Positions 1 to 10,932 of a stretch of DNA of 64,000 nt are shown here, in pieces. The DNA comes from Cladobotryum mycophilum. Its lineage: Eukaryota; Ascomycota; Sordariomycetes; Hypocreales; Hypocreaceae. Under the pieces are notes generated by a model that was not told the origin of the DNA, searched no databases, and saw nothing but the letters and a program-made list of their open reading frames with translations. A program made the translations under genes and the position numbers. How positions within the stretch are numbered: the first letter of the stretch is position 1; each line of letters starts with the position of its first letter. The stretch spans positions 1 to 64,000 of the forward strand of contig JAVFKD010000010.1 of the NCBI GenBank assembly GCA_036429605.1. Reading direction: 5' to 3'.

Positions 1-111
1 ACCCTAAACCCTAAACCCTAAACCCTAAACCCTAACCCTAAACCCTAACCTAACCCTAAACCCTAAACCCTAAACCCTAAACCCTAACCCCTAACCCTAC
101 TAACCCTAACC
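1..111. repeat. Telomere repeat array, C-rich strand
   Basis: Uninterrupted CCCTAAA/CCCTAA units start at base 1, so this is a physical chromosome end with the C-strand on the plus strand. By eye, about eight or nine units are the heptamer CCCTAAA and most others the hexamer CCCTAA, with single variants (CCTAA, CCCCTAA, CCCTACTAA) near the inner edge. TTAGGG is the usual repeat in filamentous ascomycetes, so the predominance of TTTAGGG is unexpected. The array is only about 110 bp, short but within the range for fungi or for a clipped assembly. Confidence 0.97.
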
Positions 112-1003
112 TGCCCTGTCGCTTCGCTCCCCCTCACCGGGGGCCTAACTCTGCGCTTCGCGCGCTCTCCACTGGGGGACGGGGGTAAACCCCCCTTGTG
201 TAAAAACGCTCCGCGGGACACGGGCTGCCGCTTACGGGTTCGGGGGGTAAACCCCCCTTTGTACTGACACCCGGGCCTGACTGTTAAACCCTTAAACCGT
301 CACCCTGACCCTGACCCTGACCTTTACTCTTTTAAACCCTTTCTATTACACTTAAACAAACAACCACTTGTTTTTCTTTTCTTAAACCTTTACTCTCTTA
401 CACAACTCTTTTAAACTTACTTAAAAACTCTTCGCGGGACACGCGCTACTGCTCACGGGTTTGGGCCGTTACTTACTTTTTTTAACCCTTTTTTTTATCC
501 CTTAAACTTTACTTTGTCTTTTGTGCTCTTTTTACTACGTGCTGTTAAACTCTTTTGCTTTTTGTACTAACACCCGTTTGTTTTTTAAAAACCCTTCGCG
601 GGACACGCCCTACCGCTTACGCCTTTACACTTTAACTTAACCCTGTTGTTTTCTGTTTTTTACTACCCTTTAAACTGTTTTACTACACTAACACTACACC
701 GCCTTGTCTTTTCCACCCTTTTTACTTTTACTTTCTTTTACTCTTTACTAACACACACTGTTGTTTACGCCTTTGCCTGCTGTTGAACTTGCCTTTAAAC
801 CCTTGTTTTACCCCTCACTGCTTACTGTTTTTTGTCTGTTACTTTCTTTAACCTTACTTTCTTACACTTTTGCTTTTTACTTACTTCTTTTTTACACTCT
901 TTTACACTCCCGCTACTGCTTACCCTTACTGTTACGCGTTTGTGCTTTGTGTTTTGGCCTTTGGCCCTTGCCATTTTAACTTTTGCTTTTTGTTTTTTGC
1001 TTT
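112..1003. other. Telomere-associated sequence with short GC palindromes and a thrice-repeated motif
   Basis: No credible gene. Three G/C hairpins sit just inside the telomere: C5-TCACC-G5 at 129-143, G5-TAAA-C6 at 181-195 and G6-TAAA-C6 at 242-257. A unit of about 40 bp (TAAAAAC..CGCGGGACACG..CTTACGGG) recurs at about 201-241, 421-462 and 585-625, separated by pyrimidine-rich filler of CCCTTTAAAC/TTTTACT type. Two small ORFs in this stretch are hydrophobic translations of T-rich filler and are not supported as genes. Confidence 0.7.
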
Positions 1004-1031
1004 GGGGTTTGGGGTTTGGGGTTTGGGGTTT
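1004..1031 (+). repeat. (GGGGTTT)x4 G-quadruplex-type repeat, inverted relative to the telomere
   Basis: Four perfect tandem GGGGTTT units put the G-rich strand on plus, opposite to the telomeric array where plus is C-rich. Four G4 tracts with T3 loops meet the canonical intramolecular G-quadruplex pattern. A degenerate fifth unit (CGAGTTTGG) follows. Confidence 0.85.
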
Positions 1032-1689
1032 CGAGTTTGGCGTTAAAATTTTATTATATTAATACACTCTCTTATATTTTATTACATACATAAACCAACA
1101 TTATTATTTATTCTAAAAACTTTATACTCTATAAATCCCTTTTATTACCTATTTCTTTTCTTATTTTTATCTTTTACTTTAAATCACAACTTCTTAACTT
1201 ATTTATTTATTTATTATTCTTTGTTTTTTATTCTTATCTTTATATTTAATCCTTTATTTTACTTATTAACCCTCTTTTATTCTTTCTTATTTATATTACT
1301 CTTAACCCTCTCATTTATAAACCCTCGCTTTATTCTTATCCGAATCAATTTCCTATCCTTACTTTTTCATTCCTATCTAAATAAACCCATTCCCTAATAT
1401 ACCTTAACCTTTATAACTTTATATTACTTTTTATAATATCTTTTCTTTTTCTTTATTTATTATTATTACTTACTTACTTATTACTATTTTTTTTTGCCCT
1501 GTTTTTATTTATTTTATATGCTCTTTTTATTATATATGCTCTCTGCTTTATTACCCTATATCCCTATCCGTTACTTTACTAACTTATATTCCTTACTTTT
1601 ACTATCTCCTACCCTATTGTTATTATTACTAAAACCCTTATATGACTATTACTAAAACCCTATTCTTTAACTAATTTATATAACCTGTA
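1032..1689. other. AT-rich, G-poor spacer
   Basis: Low-complexity T/A/C sequence with very few G on the plus strand. No gene or recognisable element relic is visible. It separates the GGGGTTT array from the degenerate helicase copy. Confidence 0.6.
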
Positions 1690-3010
1690 AAATACCCTAC
1701 ACAACCGGCTACTTTCCATCCCTCCCTATTTTACTCTCTCTCCCATCCACCCCTATATCTCCTCTAACCTATTATTACTGTCAATCATAACTCTATCTGA
1801 ACCCGCCATCTCTAACATCACATACCCCGTTGCCTCCCCGTAAAACCCGTATATCCTCCCGTATACCTCGCTTAATACTCCCTTATACTAATACCCCTTG
1901 CCCTTTACCCTCCTGAACCGGCTCCTGTCCTTGTCTACCGCCTCCCAACCCGTACATATTACCTACGGTAAACCGCACCTGTAACACCCCGAATACACCC
2001 CGAACCGCCCTTTCTTAAACATCTCCTCCTCCACCTCCGACACGTTGCCACGTACTACTGCCCACATCGACCCCCTTGTCCGGGCACAAATCTATCTTGT
2101 GGTCCGCCTCCGACGCCCCCCCCAACTTGCACACCACGCAACACCCTGCCCACCTTTCCAACTGCCTCTCGAACTCCTCCCCCTCTGCCCCCTCTGACGT
2201 AATCTCGTAACTTACGCGGCATTCCCGCGTGAACCACCAATCGTATGTCCGGCATGTCTACCCCCATCCCCAATGCGTTCGTCGCCACCATTAACGTCCC
2301 GTCCCTGATCCACGCCCTTAACCTTCGTTGCTTGCCCTTTGTTGTGTTGATCTTGTTGTAATACGCCTCGCAACCCAACGTCTTCGCTAACCCCTTGACC
2401 CGATCCACCGATCCGCCGTATACAATCACCCTGCCCTCCTCATGCCGGTTTAACCACTCCCGCACCATTCGGCAAACCCTCTTATCCTCTTCCTCCTCTT
2501 GCTCGTCCCACCCCGCCTTCACTATCTCTACCCTGTACTCGATGTTCTGCCTTGTCGTTCGCCATCGGAACATCTTCACCCTCGTTACTGCCGACTCCGG
2601 CGTCACGAACATAATTGATGCCGCTCGGTTGCTCCCTTGGCTCTGCCAAATGTGTGCCTCGATCTTGCTTTTCTCGCATCGCTCGTGTAAATCCCCCTGT
2701 AACGATACTAACGGTACAATCATAATTGTTGTCCTGTCCGGCGAACAAAACGCCGGTAATATAAACAATAAACTCTTCCTCCCTCCCGTCCCTGTGATCT
2801 ATATGATCGGCCTCTCTATGTGTATGACCGCCTGTATTACCTTTTCCTGCTGCCCCTTGAACTGGGAACCCTTTTTAATAACGACTGGTATAACACTAAT
2901 AATATACCCGCGATTTTGATCACGGCTGAATAAATCTGTGTATAATCCAATGCTTTTTACGCCCCTTCCCTTTATTCTTTTTATTTTTACTTTCCTTACC
3001 CTATAACTGC
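1690..3010 (-). pseudogene. Distal telomere-linked RecQ helicase copy, internally deleted
   Basis: This relic is colinear with the proximal helicase. Bases about 1690-2090 match the C-terminal domain (about 4780-5175), 2205-2600 match the helicase C-terminal half (about 5745-6125), 2600-2885 match the Walker-A-side half (about 6355-6645), and 2886-2950 match a segment near 8255-8330. It therefore lacks about 440 bp after motif VI, about 235 bp holding the DECH box, and about 1.6 kb of the middle region. The longest open stretch (2055-2768) still carries the PLVSL/DLHERC block, an ALGMGVD block and a HAGMPRKLRDYV block. At its C8 run (2115-2122) the Cys-rich frame is intact, unlike the proximal copy. 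It is nonfunctional as a helicase but marks a tandem TLH array. Confidence 0.85.
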
Positions 3011-4769
3011 CCTTTTTTACCACCTTTTACCCTTTTATCTTTTTCGTCAACTTCCCTTCCTTAATATACTGCTACTTACCCTATAACTCCTTTCTTTACT
3101 TCCCTTCTACCTTTCTATTCTTTTACCCTCTTTTACATCCTAACTTATACTCTTTCCCTTTGCTAAACACCTTTCTTCTACTACTGTGTTTTTAACTATA
3201 ATTTACTTTTTTTTTACTATTTTTTACTCTTTACTCCCTTTACATTTACTCTTTAACTGGCCGGCCTTAACGACTTCCTTTTAACGGTTTCTTAATGGTC
3301 TCCTAACGGGCTATTTAACGGCTTCTCCTTACGTCTACCCTCTTTTCAACGTGCTCCTTTGCCCCGCCTTAACGCGCTGCCCCTAACCTAAACCTCTCAT
3401 AATGGGCTCTCTAACCCAACCGCTTTACCTTTCCTACCGCCTTCACGGCTTGTTCTTGCTTCCTGTCCCTTAACTAACCTTTCTTTTTACGGGCTTTACT
3501 ATATTATCTTTGTCTTATATACCGAACGGCTTTGTTCTTATAACGAACTTCTGCTGGGCTATTCCTTACGGCTACTTGTAAATGGCCTGTCTTCTCCAAC
3601 TGTTCTACCCTTCTTGCTTATTTAACGACTTCTTCTTTTTAACCGGTTGTTTTGAACGGTTTTGCTAACGTCGGGTTGTTCCTGGCGGACGGGCTGTGCT
3701 TTACGGGCTCCCTTGAACTGCTTAAACTGCTCGAACTACTTTACCCTTTCGACGGCCTTTTTATGTTCTTACTGGTCTTTATCCTAACGACTGTCTCTAT
3801 ACCTTCTGTTCTACGACGGGGTCTCTCTGACGGGGTACCCTTAACCGCCTGTCCTTTACGGCTCGCCTTCGACTGCGTCTTCTGACGGTCTCTTTGACCG
3901 GCTGTCCAACGGCTTCTCCTGTTTAACGGACTCCTCGCACACTGTTTCATCTCGGCCGGCTTTCGCTTTTCTTACTGCTTCAACGGCTCCTTCTTATTGA
4001 CTGTTCCTTGCCGGCTTTGCCTTAACTGTTCGTCTTGGACGGGCTCACCTTCTGCTGCTGACGGGCTATTCTCAACCGTCTCTTCCTCTCGACGGGTTGC
4101 TCCACTTACTCCTCCCCTGCTCCTAACGGTCGTACTTACGGGCTCTTACCTTGTAACTGTTTCCCGCTTTTGACGGTATTTTTACCTCCTCTCTCTTAAA
4201 CTTAACTTACTCTCCCCCTCTCACACTCTTATACACACTCCTTTCTCTCTTCCTTTTCCCCTAATAACTTACTCTTTTCTTTTCCTCTTATATATACTCT
4301 CTCTCCTCTCTTTATACAATTACATTACCTTAAACTCTTTCTTCTTTTCCTTAAACTTCTCTTACTCTATCGTTGCGCCTCCTCTTACTGGGGCTTTTTT
4401 CCTGGATTTGTTTTTCTTTCCTTATATTATTACCTTATTATTGTCTTTTATATACTTTTTATTTTAACTATTTTTTTAATTTATATTCTTATTTTCTTTT
4501 AACATCTGGCTTATTATTCACTTTCTCTTTTTACTCTATTTTTATTTTATATTACTTTTATTTTATTTTTTATCTATTTTTTTCTTTACCCCGCTATATT
4601 TACCCTACTACCCTACCATTTCACTATGTTTTATTCTTACCCTATAATACCTTTTTTATTTTTTTATTTTATTTATTCTATTCCTATTTACTACTTACTT
4701 TTTAATTCCACTACCTATTATTTCTTTTAATATACTTTTTTTACCTTTCCCCTAATAATCTTTCTTTAC
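3011..4769. other. Pyrimidine-rich spacer with an AACGG-type degenerate minisatellite
   Basis: Both flanks (3011-3260, 4190-4769) are almost G-free T/C/A sequence on plus. The middle (about 3260-4180) carries dozens of AACGG(C/G/T) or GACGG motifs at roughly 15-35 bp spacing, usually followed by a CTTCTC- or TTTTCTT-like stretch. No convincing ORF: open frames here are hydrophobic translations of T-rich sequence. Confidence 0.6.
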
Positions 4770-7700
4770 CTATTCTACTAATTTACATAACCTGTGAAAT
4801 ACCCTGCATAACCGGTTACTTTCCATCCCTCCCCATTTTATCTTTCCCCCTAACCATGTAAACATCTCCTCTAACCCACTACCACTATCAATCACAACAC
4901 CATCCAAACCCGCCATCTCTAACATTATATACCCCGTTGCCTCTCCGTAAAACCCACATATCCCCCCGTATACCTCGCTCAATACCCCCGGGTACTGGCA
5001 CTCCTTGCCCTTTACCCTCCTGAACCGGGACCCGTCCTCGTCTACCGCCTCCCAAACCACGCATATCGCCTGTGGTAACCCGCACCCGTAACATGCCGAA
5101 TACTCCCTGAACCGCCGTTTCCTAAACATCTCCTCTTCCACCTCTTCCACATTGCCCCGTACCTTTGCCCACATCGAACCCCCTTATCCGGGCACAAATC
5201 CATCTTATGGTCCACTTCCAATGCCCCCCCAACTTGCATACCACGCAACACCCTGCCCACCTTTCCAACTGCCTCTCAAACTCCTCGCCCTCTGCCCCCT
5301 CCAACATCTTTACCCTTTCCGCCTCCCACCCATCGTACCGCGCCTCTCGCCTAACCCTCTCGAACCTCTCCCGGATCTCCTTCGTACTCTCTCCCTTCTC
5401 CTTGCTCTCTTCGCCCTCCATTATCGCTATTTCCTCCTCTGCTTCCACGTCCCAACGCCTTTGAGCGCACACATCACACACTTCCTCGCCCTCTTCGCAC
5501 CCCAATCTCTCCAACCAACCGTCCATCACCTTATCTAAAATCACTCTTCGGCACCATTTACCTGATACATACTCCTTGACCACCTCTTCCCATATCTCCT
5601 TTTCTTTTTCCTTCTTCCCCTTCTCTCTCCCTTTTCCCTTTGGTCCACTCCCCTTATCCCCCTCTTGACTCATCATCCCGCAAACCACCACTGCCTCGCT
5701 CTTCGTCCCGTCCCGCCCCCTCGCCCGCTCTCCTGTACGTAATCTCGCAACTTACGCGGCATTCCCGCGTGAACCACCAATCGTATGTCTGGGATGTCTA
5801 CCCCCATCCCCAATGCGTTCGTCGCCACCATCAATGTCCCGCCCCGGATCCACGCCCTTAACCTCCGTTGCTTGCCCTCCGTTGTGTCTATCTTGTTGTA
5901 ATACGCCTCGCAACCCAACGCCGACGCCAACCCCTTGACTCGCTCCACCGATCCGCCGTACACAATCGCCCTGCCCCCCTCGTGCCGGTTCAACCACTCC
6001 CGCACTATTCGGCAAACCCTCTTGTCTTCCTCCTTCTCCTGCTCGTCCCACCCTGCCTTGATAATCTCCACCCTGTACTCGATGTTCTGCCTTGTCGTTC
6101 GCGATCGAAACATCTTCACCCTTGTCGCTGATAACACCGCCACCTTGAAAAACTCCTCCTCGTCACCCGGCGCCAATGTTGCTGTTAAAAACACCTTCTG
6201 TACCCCCCAATCTCGCAACGTTTCCCCCAACTGCCGTAACTGCGGCCTGAACTTGTCGCCTCCGTCCAATAAAATATGACACTCATCCACCACTACCCGG
6301 TCTAATGCCTGCCGCGCCTGTAATCGGTTGACGAAATCCCGGAACCCCTTTGTCACCGCCGACTCCGGCGTCACGAACACAATCGATGCCGCTCGGTTGC
6401 TCTGCTGGCTTTGCCAAATGTGCGCCTCGATCTTGCTCTTGTCGCATCGCTCGTGTAAATCCCCCCGTAATGATACTAACGGCACAATCACGATCGTCGT
6501 CCCGTCCGGCGAACAAAACGCCGGCAACATAAACGACAAACTCTTTCCCCCTCCCGTCCCCGTGATCTGTATGATCGGGCTCTCCCCCTGTATAATCGCC
6601 CGGATCACCTTTTCCTGCTGCCCCCTGAACTCGGAACCCTCCCCCATCATCATCCGCAACTGGCCCCGCACGTCCACTCGCTGCAATCGCGCGAATCGCC
6701 GGAACCGTGCCTCCTCTCGCGGCCCGTCAAACACATCGCGCCGTCGCTTGCCCGTCGCCCCTCCCCCTGGACCGCCCCAATCGCCCTCCCCGAACCCTAA
6801 AAATCGGTGCCACAACCGGCTGACCATCTGGAACTTGTCTCGTTCCTTCTGCGTCCCCGAATCCCCTTGCTCCAATAACCGCGCGTAAATCATCCCCGCC
6901 ACGTGTGTCCCGTGCCCGGCTTGTAAATCCCACGGGTTATCCCCAATCTCATCCCCGTCCTCCTCGTCTTCGCCCCCTCTCCCCTTTGCCCCCATGACTG
7001 GTTCAAATACCGGTTGGCGATCGCAATCGCAATGTGACGCCATGCGCTGATGTTCAACCTCTTCCCTAACAATCGCTCGCTCGCCCGCTGCATGATGCGT
7101 CTCACCCGGTCCGATGTCCATTTGCGCTCCTTGACCCAATCTGTAAACCCCTTGGTCCGCGCCATTTCTTCTTGCGCCAACCTTTCCTCTCTCCTCTCTT
7201 CATCTTCCTCCTCAATTGGCCCCGCCGCCTCCTCCTCCCCGCTTCTCGCCCCCTGTGCCCTCTCTGCCCTCTCTTTCGCTCGCTCCCCCTGTCTACCTCG
7301 CTCTCCTCTTCGCCTCGGCTTACAATCTCGTCTGCCCACAAAAACGGGCTGCACTTGTCCCCTTGTTTCATCACCCCCTGCACCTGCTGCCAAAACGGTA
7401 ACACCAACCACAAATACCATACCAACAACTCCCCCACCTCCCGTGGCAAATACCGGTGGATTACCTTGGCTTGCCCTGTGCTACGGAAATTCTTGTGGTA
7501 CGACGTGACGAAACACATCATCCGGCTGTGCGCCATGATGTTGCGGATCCCCCGTTGACCGTGTTCACCATCCTCAATCCCAAAATCTCCATCGATCGCG
7601 CCGGCTGCCCTGCCACCATGTGCATCAACACGAATAACCGCTCCCGGAACTGCTCCAACACCTGCCCGTACTTTCGGACCGCCTCTGCTTTATATGGGTT

Positions 7701-9524
7701 CGCCTCGCTGCCCCCGTTGAAAATCCACTCCCTTTCCCTGCTGCTCGACCCCGCGATCCGCTTGATGATCCAATCCTTGCCCTTCCCCAACCATTCGTTG
7801 CGGTCGTCCTGCAAAAACGAATAACCTACCTTCTGCTCGCTGTGGCTGTCTTCTAAATTACCCCATTCGATCACCGGCAATAATCCTAAACCTACCTTGT
7901 CCACAATCGTTAACTCGGCTAATAACCCCCGCGCCTCGTCTTTCAACGTGTGCAACATGTCGGATAAATCACCCATCCCAAATCGAATCCGCCGGTGTAT
8001 AACTCGATCGCCGTCCCAATCAATGGTACCGTCCGCCACCGTGTTATATCGGATATACATCCCGTACGTTCGCATTTCCATGATCCAATCCATTGGCGTT
8101 GGCTCCGCATCGCGCCTGTGCGTTGTTTGTGTCATGAATCTCTGCACCTTGGTCCGTACGATGCGAAAAACGCCCCTGGCCTCCTCTCGCGCTTCGTCCT
8201 CGTCCATGCCCAAATCCCTCATCATCTTGGCCACCTCGTCCTCCCTCTCCAAATACGACTGGTACAATACTAACATGCGTGCAATCTTAATAACGGCCGA
8301 ATAAATCGGCGTGTAATCCAACGGGCTCATCCACCCTTTATCCTCTTGGATCCCTAACACGGCCAAACCGCTGATGATTGCGTTATCGTAATGGTCCTGC
8401 TTCATTTGGTGATTTAATAACTTGACCACCATGTCCAAACATAACCGGTCTACCTTTTCATCCTCTACCAACCCTTCTATCAAACCCTCGCTTAATAACT
8501 GTATATTCTTCTCGATCGTCTCTTCGAAATCATCCCATGCATCTCCCTGCCGCGGTGTAAACTTATACGGTGGGCGCTTGTTATCGTCCCACTGCTGCGT
8601 TCGCTGTATGACGCATAATAACTTCCTGTACACCTCCTTGTATCGTACCCACGTATCGTCCTCTAACCGGTTATCGAACGGTCTGGCTGGCTTGACCTTG
8701 ATCTCTTTGCGCTGGACCTCGAACAACGCTGGTGCCCCGACCTTGGACGACACCGCCGTTGCTCGTGCCTGATCCATCACTCGCTCCAAACTCTCCCATA
8801 ACTTCTGCAACACGGCTTCGTGCTCCTGAATCGGGCCTGTTGCTTCCTGTAACTCGATCGGGTCTAACCTTTGCAAATGGGCTGCCCACCCGACCCGATC
8901 CAACCATGCGTTCGGCTCCATCTTTTCGTTGCCCACGCGGATTGCCTCTTTGGTGCTTGCTTCGAATCGCTCGGCCTGTTCCTGGTGGATTCGCGTGATC
9001 CTCTCCATGGTGCTTTCGCCCGTCGCCGGCTGTCCGTTGGCTTCCCCATCATCCCGCCCAACCTCGAACCATCCGCTGGCCGCGCGCGTTTGGAAAAACC
9101 GCTGGCAACGAACGCCTGTTATCCACGGTACTTCCCGCGCCTGCTTGGCCCTTTTCACGACATTGCCGCCCTTGGACCATTCATTAACCCAATTGTGTGC
9201 CTTGCGGCAATGCTCCTGTATCCGTCGCACCTGGCGATAAACCCGCCCACACTCTACGCATCTTAATCCGTCGTCCTTGGGCTGTTGAATAAACGGGATC
9301 GGTTCGACTATTGGTGGCGGGTACTCGAAATCCTTCAATTGGGCCTGATCCTGAATAATATCTTGGATGTCACCTACTGCTTGCGTAATTTGTTTCCTCT
9401 CATAACAATCAATCATGGGGTGGTGTTTCTTTATATGGGCTGCCACTTCCTTAGCTACGCATGCAAAACCACATGGCTTGCAAATAATAATGCGATATTC
9501 TGATAAATAAACAAATGGCTCCAT
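4770..9524 (-). CDS. Telomere-linked RecQ-type helicase (TLH), frame broken only at G/C runs
   Basis: An ATP-dependent 3'-5' DNA helicase of the fungal telomere-linked RecQ group, acting in the nucleus. The ATG at 9524 opens a 668-codon stretch with two C2H2-like fingers (C15-C18-H30-H34/35; second near residues 86-107). A conserved middle domain follows, then a helicase core: GTGGGKS Walker A (about 6540-6560), DECH box (about 6276-6287), FLTAT motif, an ALGMGVD block and a QESGR motif VI. A Cys-rich C-terminal domain (CYGCGLPQAIC) ends at 4770. As written, the frame shifts six times: near 7549-7553, 7285-7289, 6973-6977 (or 6989-6993), 5716-5720, 5224-5230 and 5179-5183. Each break lies in a C run of 5-7, and one extra C restores the conserved protein of about 1586 residues. 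No GT-AG introns fit these places. It is therefore either an assembly homopolymer artefact or a slippage-inactivated gene. It is transcribed toward the telomere, in tandem with the relic at 1690-3010. Confidence 0.9.
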
Positions 9525-9955
9525 GATAAATGTTCCGTAATTCGCTTTAATGAACTTTACTCATATATCTATAATTAAAAACCCGGGCTTTCTTTCATTA
9601 TATGTTTTCTACCCCTTGGCTTATTTGCTTTTTTAAACAATTGGCGTAAAACGTTTGCCCTGGCAACGGATGCGCTTGGTTGATTATGACCCGCCCCACC
9701 TTTAACGACCTCTATGTGACTTACCGACTGCTTAATTGAATTGGCACTTTGCTTTGCTACGCACTCAATTGACTGCACACTCAATGGCTACACACAATGG
9801 CTACATACTCAATGGCTACACTTGGTTCTTGGCCAATTGGAACGGGCCCACTTTTAACGACCTGTGTGCGGCTTACTGGCTGACTTACTGGTTGATTAAA
9901 TTGGCCTTATGCGTTTTAATGCAATGTTATAGTTCTGTCGCCGCATTCTTATAGT
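9525..9955. repeat. Subtelomeric repeat segment with CAATGGCTACA units
   Basis: Upstream of the helicase start, a block of about 55 bp (TTTAACGACCT..GTGACTTACC..) occurs at about 9690 and again, diverged, at about 9848. Short direct repeats of CAATGGCTACA type cluster at 9780-9829. CCGCATTCTTATAG occurs here (about 9940) and again at about 10571. A 69-codon minus ORF (9575-9784) ends before the helicase start and is not assigned a function. Confidence 0.5.
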
Positions 9956-10275
9956 AAATAATTATATTAATAACTGATTACATACATAAAAAAACATACA
10001 GTAACTAAGTTCATTACGATCTGAATAAGTATAATATTTATTCGTATGAGAATGAACCAATGATCTAGTAATTGTAATAGATCGAATCGATTCTATTCGA
10101 GCTATTGTGTACGCTCGAGTCGATTCTATTTAAGCTGTCGAACCTGCTCGAGTCGATCTCGTTCGAGCTGATTGTGATTGGTTACTTTGCCCGAAGCTTT
10201 GCCGTGGTTGTGGTCCAATCAGTAGCTTGCATAACTGTCACTAAAGGTGGGTCTGTTTTCCATGAAAGCTTATCA
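9956..10275 (-). mobile_element. Lightly mutated fragment of a gypsy LTR
   Basis: This stretch aligns along its length with about 42390-42700 in the right LTR of the second gypsy element. Where that LTR has TTAAGTTAATC or AATTATAATTA, this copy has CTCGAGTCGATC and GATTGTGATTG, so it keeps many C and G that are T or A in the other copies. It therefore approximates the pre-RIP sequence of the family. The outer (9950-side) end is lost and no second LTR is nearby. The family's paired GAGTCGAT / TTAAGCT blocks are clearly visible at 10085-10165. Confidence 0.65.
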
Positions 10276-10932
10276 TGTCACTTTGTATATACGCTGATTA
10301 ATTACACGCTTAATCCAATTGATCTTAATACAATTTACGCAATAATTTAAATGATTTATTTCTACGCTTAAATAAATATATAAAAAATATCTAGCTTCGA
10401 TTATCAATTGATCTAATACTTATTTATCTATGCACCTGAACCTTATATATTTTATCGATGGCTATTGTCTACGACCTCTTACCACTGCTTTTCAACGACT
10501 TCTTACCCCTGCATATTCTAGCGCCAAATTTTTTAATATGGGCACTTCAACGACTTGCTTCCAGTGTCCGTCGCCGCATTCTTATAGCTATATAAAAACC
10601 CTTATAAAAACAATCTAGCATAGTGGCTTAGTATAATTAATATAAGAGAAATTAAAACCCTACTAAACCCCCTTAAATTAAATTTTATTATATTAAATTC
10701 TATTATATTTAAATTAAAAACAATAATTAATTAAAATAATAATTTTAATTTAAAGTTATTTTAGTTTATGTAATTTATATATTGTACTGGTTTTATAGGC
10801 CGCCTGCAATTATTAAACTCGAACAATAAGGGGAATAATAGTTAAGTATCTTAACCTAGTGGAGTATTAAGTTAAAGATTTGGCTACTGTTTTTCTTGTG
10901 TCTCTAAGTAGTGTTCCAAGTCTTAAAATACC
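10276..10932. other. AT-rich intergenic sequence
   Basis: No gene is recognised. It contains a second copy of the CCGCATTCTTATAG motif (about 10571) within sequence resembling the subtelomeric repeats at 9690-9955. From 10620 it is plain A/T-rich sequence up to the 3' end of the aldo-keto reductase gene. Confidence 0.5.

Noticed and set aside
761..1062. Two hydrophobic ORFs near the telomere
   Set aside because: Translations of T/C-rich low-complexity filler; no start context, domain or codon bias.
2395..2919. 174-codon plus-strand ORF over the distal helicase relic
   Set aside because: Antisense shadow of the minus-strand helicase sequence.
3652..4705. ORFs in the spacer between helicase copies
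   Set aside because: Composed of Leu/Phe/Tyr runs from pyrimidine-rich DNA, with opposite-strand ORFs equally open.
5868..9266. Plus-strand ORFs opposite the helicase (up to about 190 codons)
   Set aside because: Shadows of a GC-rich minus-strand coding region; conserved motifs lie only on minus.
4770..9524. Introns explaining the helicase frame shifts
   Set aside because: At each shift the flanking frames abut within a few bases at a C run; no GT-AG pair of plausible length fits, and motifs would be lost by splicing.
9780..9829. CRISPR-like array (CAATGGCTACA repeats)
   Set aside because: Units are short, adjacent and in a eukaryotic subtelomere; no spacers of constant length.
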